This document shows, piece after piece, positions 1 to 8,823 of a DNA stretch of 33,651 nucleotides. Within the stretch, counting starts at the first letter, position 1. Each line of letters starts with the position of its first letter. The stretch covers positions 1-33,651 of the forward strand of contig JAJDBF010000003.1 in the NCBI GenBank assembly GCA_029261535.1, given 5' to 3'. The stretch comes from Nitrospinaceae bacterium (GTDB lineage: Bacteria > Nitrospinota > Nitrospinia > Nitrospinales > Nitrospinaceae). Below the pieces are notes generated by a model. It worked only from the letters and a program-made list of their open reading frames with translations. It had not been told where the DNA came from and searched no databases. A program made the position numbers and the translations under genes.

Positions 1-437
1 TATCGTTGTTCGTGGGTAAGTTGCGTGTAACCTCTCATCGGTGCACCTCTCGCTTTGGTCGGTGGGAAAAACCACGATGTTACCGCAGCTTATCCACTTT
101 CCCAATCGATAGAAGTTGCACTTACTATTTGAATCTAAGAATAAAATTATTAATAAACATGAAGAGAAAAGGTTTTCGAATTATTTTAAAAAAAATAACC
201 ATTGGCTAAATAACCGCTTTTATTTTTTATCACTAGATTGGCACTATCCAGAGCCAAAATGCTATGACGGAGGGGAACATTTTTATTTACCGCCACTATA
301 AAAATACACCGACCAATTTATAAAAAATTGTTGAAAAATTTTCCCGGCAAACTCAGTTAAATTGACTCAAAAACTATTCACCTAATAATCTAGTATTCTT
401 CTTGTCCCTTACCGGAAACCCCCGTATTCTGCACGGC
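1..437. other. Upstream spacer, no supported gene
   Basis: AT-rich stretch before the helicase gene. Short open frames exist on the plus strand (for example 116-301, starting at TTG), but none has a good ribosome binding site, recognisable motif or coding-like composition. A TTGACT at 362-367 with an ATAATC at 385-390 (17-base spacing) could be a weak promoter for the downstream gene. A single DnaA-box-like TTATCCAC lies near base 100; no cluster of boxes accompanies it, so I do not call an origin. Confidence 0.5.
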
Positions 438-2432
438 ATGAAAGTCGAAGATGTCACATCCTATTTCGCCAAAGACGGACTGCTCGCACAGCGCATGCCA
501 AATTTTGAAAGCCGACCGGAGCAGGTGGCCATGGCAGAGTCGGTCATGCATTCCTTGATGGATGGGGAGCACTTGATGGTGGAGGCGGGCACAGGGACGG
601 GCAAGAGTCTCGCCTATCTGGTCCCGGCGATTCTTTGGGCGGTGGCGAACGACAAGAAGGTGGTGGTCTCCACCTACACTAAAACCCTGCAGGAACAAAT
701 CCTCAATCACGACATCCCGCTGTTGCGCGAAACGCTTCCGATACCGTTTCGATACGCGTTGTGCCTCGGCAACGAAAATTATCTGTCTCTGCGCCGGATG
801 AAGCGCGCTGGGCAAACGGGTTTGTTCAACCGTTCCGAGGAAGACGAGCAACTCGACGATCTGTTCAGTTGGTCCCGCATCACCAAAACTGGGATTAAAA
901 GCGAACTGCCGTTTCAACCTTTGCCTTCCGTGTGGGAGGAGACTGGGCGGCAAAAAGATTTGTGCCAGGGAAAAAACTGCGAGACCTATCAACAGTGTTT
1001 TTATTTTCGGGAGCGGCGCAGATGGTACAGCGCGCATTTGCTGGTGGTGAATCACTCGCTGTTTTTCGCCAACGTCGCCAACTCCGGGGCCGTACTGCCC
1101 AGGTTCGATGCGGTCATTTTCGATGAAGGCCAGAATCTGGAAGAGGTGGGCACGAATTTTCTCGGGTTGGAGTTATCCAACGCATCGCTAAACTATTTCC
1201 TCGACCGACTGTACAATCCGCGCACCAAAAGAGGGCGCGTGACCCACCTGCCAGACCGGTTGACGGCGGAAATTCGTAAACAGGTGATCAAGGTCCGGCA
1301 AGCGGCAGACGCATTTTTTGAAAACCTGTTTGACCAGTTTGGGCGGGGCGACCGGACCCTGCGCTTCCACCAAAAGCCGTCGATCAACAACACCCTGTTT
1401 CTTCCCTTGAAAGACCTGCATGAAATGTTCAAGTCGCTGGAGCCTGAACTCGATGTCGATGAAGATATTCTTGAAGCCACCTCTGCCGCTGAACGCTGTT
1501 TTGCTTTCAACAACACGCTCACCGCCTGGCTGAATCAGGATCTCGAAAACTATGTTTACTGGCTGGAAATCAATCAGCGCAAACGCTTCATCCGTGCCAC
1601 TCTTAAAGGGGTGCCGGTCAATATCAAAGATGAAATGCAAAAACAGGTGTTCGACAAAACCGAACGGGTGGTGATGACTTCGGCGACCTTGTCGACCAAT
1701 CATACCTTCGATTACGTGAAGGAGCGGCTGGGTTTCGAGCCTGAAGAAGAATCTATCCTGGATTCGCCGTTCGACTACCCAAGTCAGGCTCTTTTGTATC
1801 TGCCGAAAGATTTACCGGAACCAAGCGAAGAGATCAATCGTTACGTCAAGGCTTTGTCCGAGCGAATTGAAGCCCTCATTGAAAGTGCGGGCGGAAAAAC
1901 TTTTCTCCTGTTCACCAGTTATGATTTACTCAACCGCGTGTTCAAGGTACTGGATCCAAAATTGTCGCATTACCCCTTGTTGAAACAAGGCGACCTCTCA
2001 CCTTCGCGCATGCTGGATCGCTTCAAGCAGGAACCGTCGGTGATCTTCGGCACCAACTCCTTCTGGCAGGGGGTCGATATTCCCGGTGATGCTTTGAGTT
2101 CGGTGGTCATCACCAAACTGCCGTTCGATGTGCCCACCGACCCGCTCGTGCAAGCGCGGATCGAGGATATGAAAAAACGCCAGATCAACCCCTTCAAACA
2201 TTTTCAAATACCAAGGGCGATCATCCAACTGCGCCAGGGATTCGGGCGGCTGATTCGTACGCGTAGCGACCGCGGTGTGGTCTCGATTCTGGATTCGCGC
2301 ATGGTGAGACGCGGCTACGGGCAACAGTTTATCGACTCCCTGCCCGATTGCTCCCGCACGCAGGATATTAATGATGTGAAACAATTTCTCAATAGCCCCC
2401 CTGCGCTGACAGATCCCCGAAAAATCAAATAG
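438..2432 (+). CDS. dinG: DinG/XPD-family ATP-dependent DNA helicase
   Basis: Superfamily 2 helicase of the DinG/YoaA type, a cytoplasmic Fe-S enzyme that unwinds DNA 5' to 3' in repair and R-loop or replication-conflict processing. Walker A GTGTGKS lies at about residues 51-57. Four cysteines fit the 4Fe-4S domain (Cys109, Cys176, Cys181, Cys187). Motif II reads DEGQ at 229-232 where the family usually has DEAH. The C-terminal half has the typical FDVPTDPL segment and motif VI GFGRLIRTRSDRG. At 664 residues it is a normal DinG length and has no N-terminal exonuclease domain. I chose the ATG at 438; a TTG 36 bases upstream is in frame, and neither has a strong ribosome binding site. It appears monocistronic, because a strong terminator follows. 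The family call is secure; the exact paralog (DinG or YoaA) is not. Confidence 0.93.
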   Translation: MKVEDVTSYFAKDGLLAQRMPNFESRPEQVAMAESVMHSLMDGEHLMVEAGTGTGKSLAYLVPAILWAVANDKKVVVSTYTKTLQEQILNHDIPLLRETLPIPFRYALCLGNENYLSLRRMKRAGQTGLFNRSEEDEQLDDLFSWSRITKTGIKSELPFQPLPSVWEETGRQKDLCQGKNCETYQQCFYFRERRRWYSAHLLVVNHSLFFANVANSGAVLPRFDAVIFDEGQNLEEVGTNFLGLELSNASLNYFLDRLYNPRTKRGRVTHLPDRLTAEIRKQVIKVRQAADAFFENLFDQFGRGDRTLRFHQKPSINNTLFLPLKDLHEMFKSLEPELDVDEDILEATSAAERCFAFNNTLTAWLNQDLENYVYWLEINQRKRFIRATLKGVPVNIKDEMQKQVFDKTERVVMTSATLSTNHTFDYVKERLGFEPEEESILDSPFDYPSQALLYLPKDLPEPSEEINRYVKALSERIEALIESAGGKTFLLFTSYDLLNRVFKVLDPKLSHYPLLKQGDLSPSRMLDRFKQEPSVIFGTNSFWQGVDIPGDALSSVVITKLPFDVPTDPLVQARIEDMKKRQINPFKHFQIPRAIIQLRQGFGRLIRTRSDRGVVSILDSRMVRRGYGQQFIDSLPDCSRTQDINDVKQFLNSPPALTDPRKIK

Positions 2433-2469
2433 TTTTTGACCAAACAGCGTAGCCGGAGTTATGCTCGAT

Positions 2470-2498
2470 GGACAAGGTTGCTTGTCCTGAATTTTTTC
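2470..2498 (+). terminator. Rho-independent terminator after dinG
   Basis: A perfect 7-bp stem, GGACAAG and CTTGTCC, closes a four-base GTTG loop at 2470-2487. The run TGAATTTTTT follows. It sits 37 bases past the helicase stop codon and separates that gene from the downstream pair. Confidence 0.8.
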
Positions 2499-2666
2499 TG
2501 ACCCTATCGAGTTCCTTTCCTTTTTGAAATATCAAAGGTAAAATTAATGGAGTGCACAAATTGCTGAGTAAAAATTTTAATATTTTTTCAAATGACACCT
2601 TATTTTTTTCTACGGAGGTTCTGAAAAAAATTCTTTGTTTAACCGATCAATTAACGGAGAGAACTT

Positions 2667-3518
2667 ATGAATAAACTTAATATTTTATCGTGGAATATTG
2701 AACATTTTAATGGGCGAGGGGGTATTGATAAAAACAATCGAAGAAAGCGGCAGGATCGCGTAGACCGCGTCGCTCAATTTATAAAAGGCAAGAAGCCTGA
2801 TATTTTTGGCCTCTCGGAAGTGGAAGGAAAGGTGGTCCATTCCAGCATGACCCGAATTTTATCTGGCTATACCTTCAGCATCACAGAAGGTCGACAATCA
2901 CAGGAAATATTGATCGGAGTGAAGCATGGCATCACTTCATTTTTTACACAGAGAAATGAATTCAAAAAAAGTAACCCGCATCTGAGACCCGGTGCCCTGC
3001 TAACCGTCACCATGAGCAACCAACACATCCCGATATTATTCATGCACCTCAAAAGTATGCCCAGCCCGGAGGGTTTTGGACTGCGCGATGCCATGTTTGA
3101 TAAAGCATTCCGTCTCAAAAAGTCATTGGATAAAGCCGCCAAACGAAATGGGCAGGAACAATCCAACTTTATTATTCTGGGCGATATGAATACGATGGGA
3201 ATGAACTATGAAGGCAAAAAATTTGACATCCCCTCTCAGCACGAAATTGACATTACCGCAAAGCGTTTCAAAAGACGGGGTATGACTCATCTCTCAAAAG
3301 ACCACACCGCAACTTTCAACAATGGGTCTAAATCCAGATACCTTCCAGCGGACCTGGATCATGTGTTTGCGGCAGACCATCTAAAGTTTACCAACGCAGG
3401 TCAGAGGACCGATGTTCATGTCGGGGGCTGGGCGGAATTTAATGCAACCAAAGATCAGGATAAATGGATCAACCAATTTTCTGATCACGCGCCACTCACC
3501 TTGACGTTAAAATTTTAA
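2667..3518 (+). CDS. Endonuclease/exonuclease/phosphatase-family hydrolase
   Basis: A 283-residue metal-dependent phosphodiesterase-fold protein (DNase I/ExoIII/inositol phosphatase superfamily). The ordered motifs are present: SWNIEHF at 8-14 with Asn10, the metal-binding Glu51 in GLSEVEG, MHLKS around 126-130, GDMN at 172-175, an Asp-His pair in ADLDHVF, and the terminal SDHAP at 272-276 with the catalytic His274. No signal peptide is visible, so it is probably cytoplasmic. A good ribosome binding site (ACGGAGAG) precedes the ATG. The peptidase gene starts 12 bases after its stop, so they are probably co-transcribed. Base composition is more AT-rich than in the helicase gene. The substrate (DNA, RNA, phospholipid or sugar phosphate) cannot be told from sequence. 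Confidence 0.85.
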   Translation: MNKLNILSWNIEHFNGRGGIDKNNRRKRQDRVDRVAQFIKGKKPDIFGLSEVEGKVVHSSMTRILSGYTFSITEGRQSQEILIGVKHGITSFFTQRNEFKKSNPHLRPGALLTVTMSNQHIPILFMHLKSMPSPEGFGLRDAMFDKAFRLKKSLDKAAKRNGQEQSNFIILGDMNTMGMNYEGKKFDIPSQHEIDITAKRFKRRGMTHLSKDHTATFNNGSKSRYLPADLDHVFAADHLKFTNAGQRTDVHVGGWAEFNATKDQDKWINQFSDHAPLTLTLKF

Positions 3519-3530
3519 AGAGAAACTGCA

Positions 3531-4418
3531 TTGGAACATCGGATTCGAATTTTGAGGTATTGCAGGCAGGCCATTGCTCTTTTCATCGCCTGCGTATTAG
3601 TTATGCTATCAACCGCATCGCCTTCCCACGCCATCCTTTATAAATGGGAAGATCATCGAGGGCGATGGCACATTGTAGATTCCATAGAAAAAGTGCCGGA
3701 AAAATTCCGAAGCAAAGCTTTGCCAGCAAGGAAAAACGATTCGCTCACGGGACAGTCCACATTTTCCAAGCCCAGTTTACTGAGATGGCCCATCGCCTGT
3801 GTTCCCGGAAGAAATTGCCGCCTTGGATTTCCGGACATCGACAACGATGGAAGAACTTCTTATGGCGAACGCCCTATGTACCGGGGTCACGAGGGCACCG
3901 ACATGATGATCAGTTTTGATCAAATGGATAGGGGCATGAATGTCTATTCTGCGGCCGATGGCGTGGTGAAATTTGTTTTCGACGACCCCGACCGGTTCGA
4001 CCGTTGCAAGAGTCCCCGCACCCACCCGGATTGTTCTATTCCGAATGGGACTGATGTTGCCACCGGCCCCGGCCCCTATTGCAAAACCGGCGGTAAACAG
4101 TTCGGCAGTTGTTACTGGAATTTTGGCGGCGGCAATGTGGTGGTCATTCTGCATCCCAAAATGAAGAACGTCTTCGGTACCCGGTACGACCATTTAAAAA
4201 GCGGGTCTATCACTGTTACTCCCGGTCAGCGCATCAAGGCAGGCCAAAAGATAGGCGAGGTCGGTAGTGCCGGCAGGTCTCGCGGGCCTCACCTGCACTT
4301 CGAAGTGTGGGGACCGGGCGGGTACTATCTGCACGGCCCGGTGGTTGATCCATGGGACGGGTCGGGTCTTCCCGGTGGCAATCAATGGCTGTGGGAACAG
4401 GATCCACCTTGGAAATAA
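3531..4418 (+). CDS. Secreted M23-family peptidase with DUF4124-like N-terminus
   Basis: A 295-residue exported zinc metallopeptidase of the lysostaphin/M23 type, expected to cut peptidoglycan cross-bridges or stem peptides in the periplasm. A signal peptide spans residues 1-34, ending SPSHA. A short segment starting YKWEDHRGRWHIVD resembles the DUF4124 domain of envelope proteins. The peptidase core follows, with HxxxD at His120 and Asp124 and the HLH motif at His254/His256. The start is a TTG; the next methionine (residue 25) lies inside the signal peptide and would destroy it, which supports the TTG. An insert rich in Cys, Pro and Gly between the two metal motifs (about residues 155-195) holds several cysteines that may form disulfides. 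It lies 12 bases downstream of the EEP-fold gene. Confidence 0.85.
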   Translation: MEHRIRILRYCRQAIALFIACVLVMLSTASPSHAILYKWEDHRGRWHIVDSIEKVPEKFRSKALPARKNDSLTGQSTFSKPSLLRWPIACVPGRNCRLGFPDIDNDGRTSYGERPMYRGHEGTDMMISFDQMDRGMNVYSAADGVVKFVFDDPDRFDRCKSPRTHPDCSIPNGTDVATGPGPYCKTGGKQFGSCYWNFGGGNVVVILHPKMKNVFGTRYDHLKSGSITVTPGQRIKAGQKIGEVGSAGRSRGPHLHFEVWGPGGYYLHGPVVDPWDGSGLPGGNQWLWEQDPPWK

Positions 4419-4563
4419 TTGCAGCCCCACGATGGATGGCGGATTTAGACTAAGCCGTCAATATTTTTCAGCGGACCTCGAAATATTTTAGGTAAAGAAC
4501 GCTGGAACACTCTTAAACAACCTGGAGTGCTATACTGAGCCCACCTTTTAAAGACGGTGACTC

Positions 4564-5754
4564 ATGACCTCCCTCATTCCAAAACTTCGGAAGGTTGTTT
4601 TCGTTGGCCTCGCTTTTTTGTGCTCACTGTTGCTCCTTGAAGGTGTCTGCCAAATAATTTACCAGGTACGCGAACCGGTCAAGCAGGCCCTCGGCCTGCC
4701 ACTCTTGCAGGACCTGGATATTTATGAACAGGAAGACCCGGCACGCCCCGGCACGCTTCTACTCAAACCCGGTCTCACTCTCACCTTCAATCAGTTGATT
4801 CAATCGAAAACTGAAAGAGGCCGTCACCTGACCGTTAAAATTCTGAACCGTCTCGCGAATACCTATCAGCTTGATGGCGACGATGTGATGCTCCGAATCA
4901 ACCGGCACGGTTTCAAGGGCCCGGAAATTGATTCCGCTCACACGAAGGTGCGCATTCTTACTTTGGGAGATTCGTGCACGTTCGGAACTCTGCTCGGCAG
5001 GTTGGCCTACCCGAGGGTGTTGGAGCGGGAATTAAATAAAACGCAATCTTCTGTAGAGGTGATCAATGCGGGAATAGAAGGCATTGCGCCACAACACCTG
5101 TTGCCGCGCCTTAGCGACTATCGAAAACTGAAACCTGAAATCACCACCCTGTATATTGGGTGGAATGCCCTGTTCACTTACGGAGGAGCGGGGCCTCAGC
5201 TGGCAACGACCTGGTTACTACGAAATTTATCGATGCAAATTCAAATGGCATGGCTCGGTCCTTCCGCCTATGCCGAGTCCCTTTATCAAAAACCAAAAAT
5301 TCCCGCTCCCGACTCTCCGGAAGTAAAATCCTATGAGGATTATGTCCCCGGATTTTTGGCAGATGTTCTACAGATTATCCAGGGTATGCAGGCGGGGGGG
5401 AGCCAGGTCACGCTCATCACTTTGCCGGGACTGTATCAGGTGAATCAGGCCCCAGGTAAATCCGATCTTCAGAAAGGTCACCTTCCCGAGTTCACACAAA
5501 ACCCTTATGTATTTGCCAAAATGACTCAGCGTTACAACCGTGACTTAAGGACAATAGCTGAAAATATGGATTTAAACCTGGTTGACCTGGATCTGTGGAG
5601 CCAGACGGCACTTGTTCCCCGGTCCCGGTTTTTTAACGACTCCATTCACCTGACCGCCGAGGGGCAAGAGAAAATCGGAAAATACCTTGCCACGCAACTG
5701 ACTCCGCTGATCGAAAAAATCAGTGCAAAGCATTCACTCCAAAAATCACACTGA
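4564..5754 (+). CDS. Membrane-anchored SGNH/GDSL hydrolase
   Basis: A 396-residue protein with one N-terminal hydrophobic segment (about residues 10-31) and no obvious cleavage site, so probably anchored in the inner membrane with its catalytic domain in the periplasm. The SGNH esterase signature is present: GDS with nucleophile Ser137 (LGDSCTFG), the block III equivalent GWNA at the place of the usual GxND, and the Asp359/His362 pair in NDSIHL near the C-terminus. Such proteins are often acetyl-esterases or acyltransferases acting on cell-surface polysaccharide. The neighbourhood gives no specific substrate. The ATG at 4564 follows a weak GGTGACTC; a TATACT that could be a -10 element lies at 4531-4536. 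Confidence 0.8.
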   Translation: MTSLIPKLRKVVFVGLAFLCSLLLLEGVCQIIYQVREPVKQALGLPLLQDLDIYEQEDPARPGTLLLKPGLTLTFNQLIQSKTERGRHLTVKILNRLANTYQLDGDDVMLRINRHGFKGPEIDSAHTKVRILTLGDSCTFGTLLGRLAYPRVLERELNKTQSSVEVINAGIEGIAPQHLLPRLSDYRKLKPEITTLYIGWNALFTYGGAGPQLATTWLLRNLSMQIQMAWLGPSAYAESLYQKPKIPAPDSPEVKSYEDYVPGFLADVLQIIQGMQAGGSQVTLITLPGLYQVNQAPGKSDLQKGHLPEFTQNPYVFAKMTQRYNRDLRTIAENMDLNLVDLDLWSQTALVPRSRFFNDSIHLTAEGQEKIGKYLATQLTPLIEKISAKHSLQKSH

Positions 5755-5888
5755 TTTCAAGGCCGTGGTCCATCCCGGTTTCAGGGACGGGAAATTAATT
5801 TCTTTCAACGTGGTCCCGATTTTGCTTTTGTGATCTAACAACAGGTATGATGTAAATACTCTTCACTTATAAACGGAAAATAATATCC

Positions 5889-8108
5889 ATGTCCCGTTTC
5901 TCTCCAAAAATTATTGGTGGTTGGCACTCCATCCGCTACTCCCTGAAGCTCGCCCTGCGTTTTGGTTTTTTTGAAATGTGGCGGAGTCTGTTTTCAAAAA
6001 ACTCCTGTAAGAGTTGTGCGCTCGGGATGGGCGGACAAAAGGGTGGTATGAAAGACGAGGCCGGTGGATTTCCCGCCGTCTGCAAAAAATCATTCTACGC
6101 TCAGGCATCGGATCTGCAAAAAGCAATAACACCTGATTTTTTCCGCACGCATAGTGTCGAAGAATTATCCGGCTGGACACCGCGCCAGTTAGAACACGCA
6201 GGCAGACTCGCACAACCCATGTTTTGCGGCGAGGGAGACACGCACTATCGCCCTGTATCCTGGGAAGAAGCTTTTGATCTGGCGGCGGACCGTCTGAAAA
6301 CCGTTTCTGCCGACCGCATATTTTTTTATGCAAGCGGTCGTTCTTCCAACGAAGCGGGTTACCTCTTGCAACTGTTTGCCCGCAGTTTTGGAACCAACAA
6401 CGTCAATAATTGTTCTTTCTATTGTCATCAGGCTTCCGGCGTTGGCCTGACTCAAAGCCTCGGCACTGGCACCGCCACCATTGAGCTTGAAGATCTGCGT
6501 CATACGGATTTGCTCTTCCTTGTCGGATCGAACCCCGCATCGAACCATCCACGGTTCATGAGTACCCTGATGAAAATCCGCCGCCGTGGAGGAAAAGTTA
6601 TCGTTATCAACCCGGCGCGGGAACCGGGGCTTGAAAATTTTCACGTTCCCTCCGATCCGCTCAGCCTGATGTTCGGCTCCGAAATCGCAAGCTCTTATCT
6701 GCAACCAAATATCGGAGGCGATGTCGCACTTGCCTCAGGAATTGCCAAAACTCTTTTTGAATTGTCCGACACCCAACCAAATGTTTTGCATCGTGAGTTT
6801 ATCGAATCGGCAACACTCAATTTTGAAAGCTACGAACGTTTCATCCGAGAGATGACCTGGGAGGAAATTGAAACGCAGTCAGGTCTCAAGCAAAATGAAA
6901 TTCGGGAAACGGCCCTTCAATATGCAAAAGCCGACAATGTGGTGTTCGCCTGGGCCATGGGCCTCACGCATCATGCGCATGGTGTCGACAATGTGCAGGC
7001 GTTCGTCAACCTGGCTCTTCTGCGCGGGATGGTTGGCAAACCGCACGCCGGTTTACTGCCCTTGCGCGGTCACAGTAATGTGCAAGGCATCGGCTCAATT
7101 GGCGTCACCCCTCAACTGAAACCTGATCTGAAAACGCAAATAGAATCTCACTATGGAATCCAATTGCCGAATGATGCAGGATGGGACACGCTCACCTGCA
7201 TGGAAGCGGCTAAAGAGGGGCGCGTCGACTTTGCCTTTAACCTCGGCGGGAATTTGTATGGGGCGAACCCGGACTCCCGGTTTATGGAGTCGGCGTTCAA
7301 GGAAATTGATTTCAACCTTTACCTGAACACCACACTCAATCCCTCACATTTCCTTGGACGAGGACGCAACACGCTCGTCCTGCCTGTGCTGGCGCGGGAT
7401 GAAGAGCCCGAGCCGACGACACAAGAAAGCATGTTCAGCTTTGTGCGCATGAGTGACGGCGGGCTCGCCCGGCTGGATGGTCCGCTGAGTGAAGTGAATA
7501 TCATCGCCACCCTTGCCGGACGCGTTTTGAATGACGGCCCGATCGACTGGTCGGTGCTGACTCACACCAAAAATGTGCGGCAGGATATCGGCAGTGTGGT
7601 GCAGGGCTTTGAGCCATTGAAAGAGATCGACCAAACGCGGCAGGAGTTTCATATCAAAGGCCGTAAATTGCACGAGCCGATGTTCCCCACCCCCACTGGT
7701 AAAGCGACTTTTCACATTCCGGAGACGATAAGTCACGTTGAACCAAGCACCGCCGAGAATAAATTTCAACTCATGACCATTCGCTCCGAGGGGCAATTCA
7801 ATACGGTGGTCTATGAAGAGTTCGATCAATTCCGAGGTATTCAAACGCGCGATGTGGTGTTGATCAATCCGGACGACCTTGAACGTTTGGGCTGGCAAGA
7901 GGGCGAACGCATCACCGTGCGCAGTGACACCGGAAGCCTGACACAGCAGAAACTTGTGGCGTATCCGATCAAGGCGGGCAACCTCATGATGTATTATCCT
8001 GAGGCAAACGTACTGGTGCCCCGGCAGAGCGACAAACGTTCCCACACTCCTCCGTTTAAATCTGTTTCCGTAACTCTGGACCGCTTTCCGGCGGAGGTGA
8101 ATGGCTGA
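5889..8108 (+). CDS. FdhF/YdeP-family molybdopterin oxidoreductase
   Basis: A 739-residue member of the DMSO-reductase/formate-dehydrogenase superfamily, closest in layout to the YdeP group rather than true formate dehydrogenase. It binds bis-MGD molybdenum (or tungsten) and is probably cytoplasmic: there is no Tat or Sec signal. The canonical N-terminal four-cysteine cluster is reduced to CKSC (Cys40, Cys43) with another cysteine at 65. The likely Mo ligand is Cys179 in FYCHQASGVGL, in the position of the (seleno)cysteine of FdhF. Central motifs such as GSNPASNHPR, GLTHHAHGVDNV and LRGHSNVQG, and a C-terminal molydopterin-dinucleotide-binding domain from about residue 600, complete the fold. 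The physiological substrate is unknown. A MarR gene and an Fe-S protein gene follow on the same strand, suggesting a functional link. Start is the ATG at 5889, with only a weak ribosome binding site. Confidence 0.88.
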   Translation: MSRFSPKIIGGWHSIRYSLKLALRFGFFEMWRSLFSKNSCKSCALGMGGQKGGMKDEAGGFPAVCKKSFYAQASDLQKAITPDFFRTHSVEELSGWTPRQLEHAGRLAQPMFCGEGDTHYRPVSWEEAFDLAADRLKTVSADRIFFYASGRSSNEAGYLLQLFARSFGTNNVNNCSFYCHQASGVGLTQSLGTGTATIELEDLRHTDLLFLVGSNPASNHPRFMSTLMKIRRRGGKVIVINPAREPGLENFHVPSDPLSLMFGSEIASSYLQPNIGGDVALASGIAKTLFELSDTQPNVLHREFIESATLNFESYERFIREMTWEEIETQSGLKQNEIRETALQYAKADNVVFAWAMGLTHHAHGVDNVQAFVNLALLRGMVGKPHAGLLPLRGHSNVQGIGSIGVTPQLKPDLKTQIESHYGIQLPNDAGWDTLTCMEAAKEGRVDFAFNLGGNLYGANPDSRFMESAFKEIDFNLYLNTTLNPSHFLGRGRNTLVLPVLARDEEPEPTTQESMFSFVRMSDGGLARLDGPLSEVNIIATLAGRVLNDGPIDWSVLTHTKNVRQDIGSVVQGFEPLKEIDQTRQEFHIKGRKLHEPMFPTPTGKATFHIPETISHVEPSTAENKFQLMTIRSEGQFNTVVYEEFDQFRGIQTRDVVLINPDDLERLGWQEGERITVRSDTGSLTQQKLVAYPIKAGNLMMYYPEANVLVPRQSDKRSHTPPFKSVSVTLDRFPAEVNG

Positions 8109-8172
8109 CCATTGAGTTGAGTAGAAATATTTTCCGAACGCATCGATGAATATTTTTCGCTTGCCGTGCTCA

Positions 8173-8200
8173 TTCAAGAACGCGAACAGCGATTCTTGAA
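8173..8200. repeat. Dispersed 28-base palindromic repeat, copy 1
   Basis: Eight-base arms TTCAAGAA and TTCTTGAA enclose a 12-base centre. Read on the minus strand it differs from the copy at 19521-19548 at only 2 of 28 positions, and a third diverged copy lies at 18422-18449. All three are intergenic. Here it lies between the oxidoreductase stop and the MarR promoter, followed by a second small hairpin (CCCACTTGCGTGGG). Confidence 0.75.
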
Positions 8201-8279
8201 CAGCGGCCCACTTGCGTGGGGGGTGACGGGCTACCCCGGCACTTGATCCTCACCCTCCAATTAGTTTTCAAAAACTGGT

Positions 8280-8308
8280 TGACAAAATTAAAATAGGTGC
8301 ATATACTC
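8280..8308 (+). promoter_or_regulatory. Sigma-70-type promoter of the MarR gene
   Basis: A perfect -35 TTGACA at 8280-8285 and a -10 TATACT at 8303-8308 are separated by 17 bases, the best promoter in the window. The MarR start codon is 24 bases beyond the -10, with the ribosome binding site AGGGAGATC in between. Confidence 0.8.
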
Positions 8309-8319
8309 TTATTATGCAA
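8299..8319. promoter_or_regulatory. Candidate MarR operator overlapping the -10 box
   Basis: Perfect inverted arms TGCATA (8299-8304) and TATGCA (8314-8319) with nine bases between them overlap the -10 element of the MarR promoter, where a bound repressor would block its own transcription. The inner ATATAC recurs in the palindrome ahead of the neighbouring Fe-S protein gene. Confidence 0.5.
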
Positions 8320-8331
8320 TAGGGAGATCAA

Positions 8332-8775
8332 ATGAAGCCATCGAAGCTCAGAGAAATTGAAATGTCCTGCACTTGTTTTAATCTGCGCAAAGCGACCCGT
8401 GCCGTGACAGCGGTGTTTGATGATTTCCTCGCGGCCTCCGGCTTGCGGGGAACCCAGTTCACTTTGCTGGCGGCACTGTACCAATCGGAAACAGCCACGG
8501 TAACGCGATTGTCTCAGGCTTTGGTGATGGACCGCACAACGCTCACCAGGAACTTGAAACCTTTGCAGGACCAGGGTTTGGTTCGTGTCTCACCGGGCGA
8601 GGACCGCCGCACCCGAGCCCTGTCTCTGTCGGCAAAGGGTCGTCGGGTATTTGGCAAAGCGGTTCCCCTGTGGGAACAGGCGCAAAAGCAAGTGATAGCC
8701 AGCCTCGGAAAAACCAATTGGGACGGACTGATGAAACACCTGCACCTGACTTCCGAGCGCATGAACCCCTACTGA
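8332..8775 (+). CDS. MarR-family transcriptional regulator
   Basis: A 147-residue winged-helix regulator, expected to act as a dimer. The helix-turn-helix covers about residues 45-80, with recognition helix DRTTLTRNLKPL, and the wing is GEDRRTRALSLS around 85-96. Two cysteines near the N-terminus (Cys13 and Cys15 in SCTCFNLRKA) are a possible redox- or electrophile-sensing pair, an inference from other MarR proteins rather than something shown here. It has its own promoter with an overlapping inverted repeat, so autorepression is likely. The Fe-S protein gene starts 48 bases after its stop, behind a 14-base perfect palindrome, and is the most probable regulated target. Confidence 0.9.
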   Translation: MKPSKLREIEMSCTCFNLRKATRAVTAVFDDFLAASGLRGTQFTLLAALYQSETATVTRLSQALVMDRTTLTRNLKPLQDQGLVRVSPGEDRRTRALSLSAKGRRVFGKAVPLWEQAQKQVIASLGKTNWDGLMKHLHLTSERMNPY

Positions 8776-8792
8776 TTTTTTTCTTTACTTTA

Positions 8793-8806
8793 AGTGTATA
8801 TACACT
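8793..8806. promoter_or_regulatory. Perfect palindrome AGTGTATATACACT, candidate MarR operator
   Basis: This 14-base perfect palindrome lies in the 48-base gap between the MarR gene and the Fe-S protein gene, just upstream of the latter's ribosome binding site (AGGAGATC at 8811-8818). It shares the ATATAC core with the inverted repeat in the MarR promoter. Its size and symmetry fit a MarR-type operator. Confidence 0.55.
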
Positions 8807-8823
8807 ATTTAGGAGATCACAAC

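Noticed and set aside
95..106. DnaA-box-like TTATCCAC, hint of an origin
   Set aside because: A single box with no cluster, no AT-rich unwinding pattern tied to it and no dnaA, dnaN or gidA gene nearby.
116..301. Possible 61-residue protein upstream of the helicase
   Set aside because: TTG start, no ribosome binding site, AT-driven composition and no recognisable motif.
7344..8177. Long minus-strand frame opposite the molybdopterin oxidoreductase
   Set aside because: A shadow of the oxidoreductase codon pattern; no motif or ribosome binding site.
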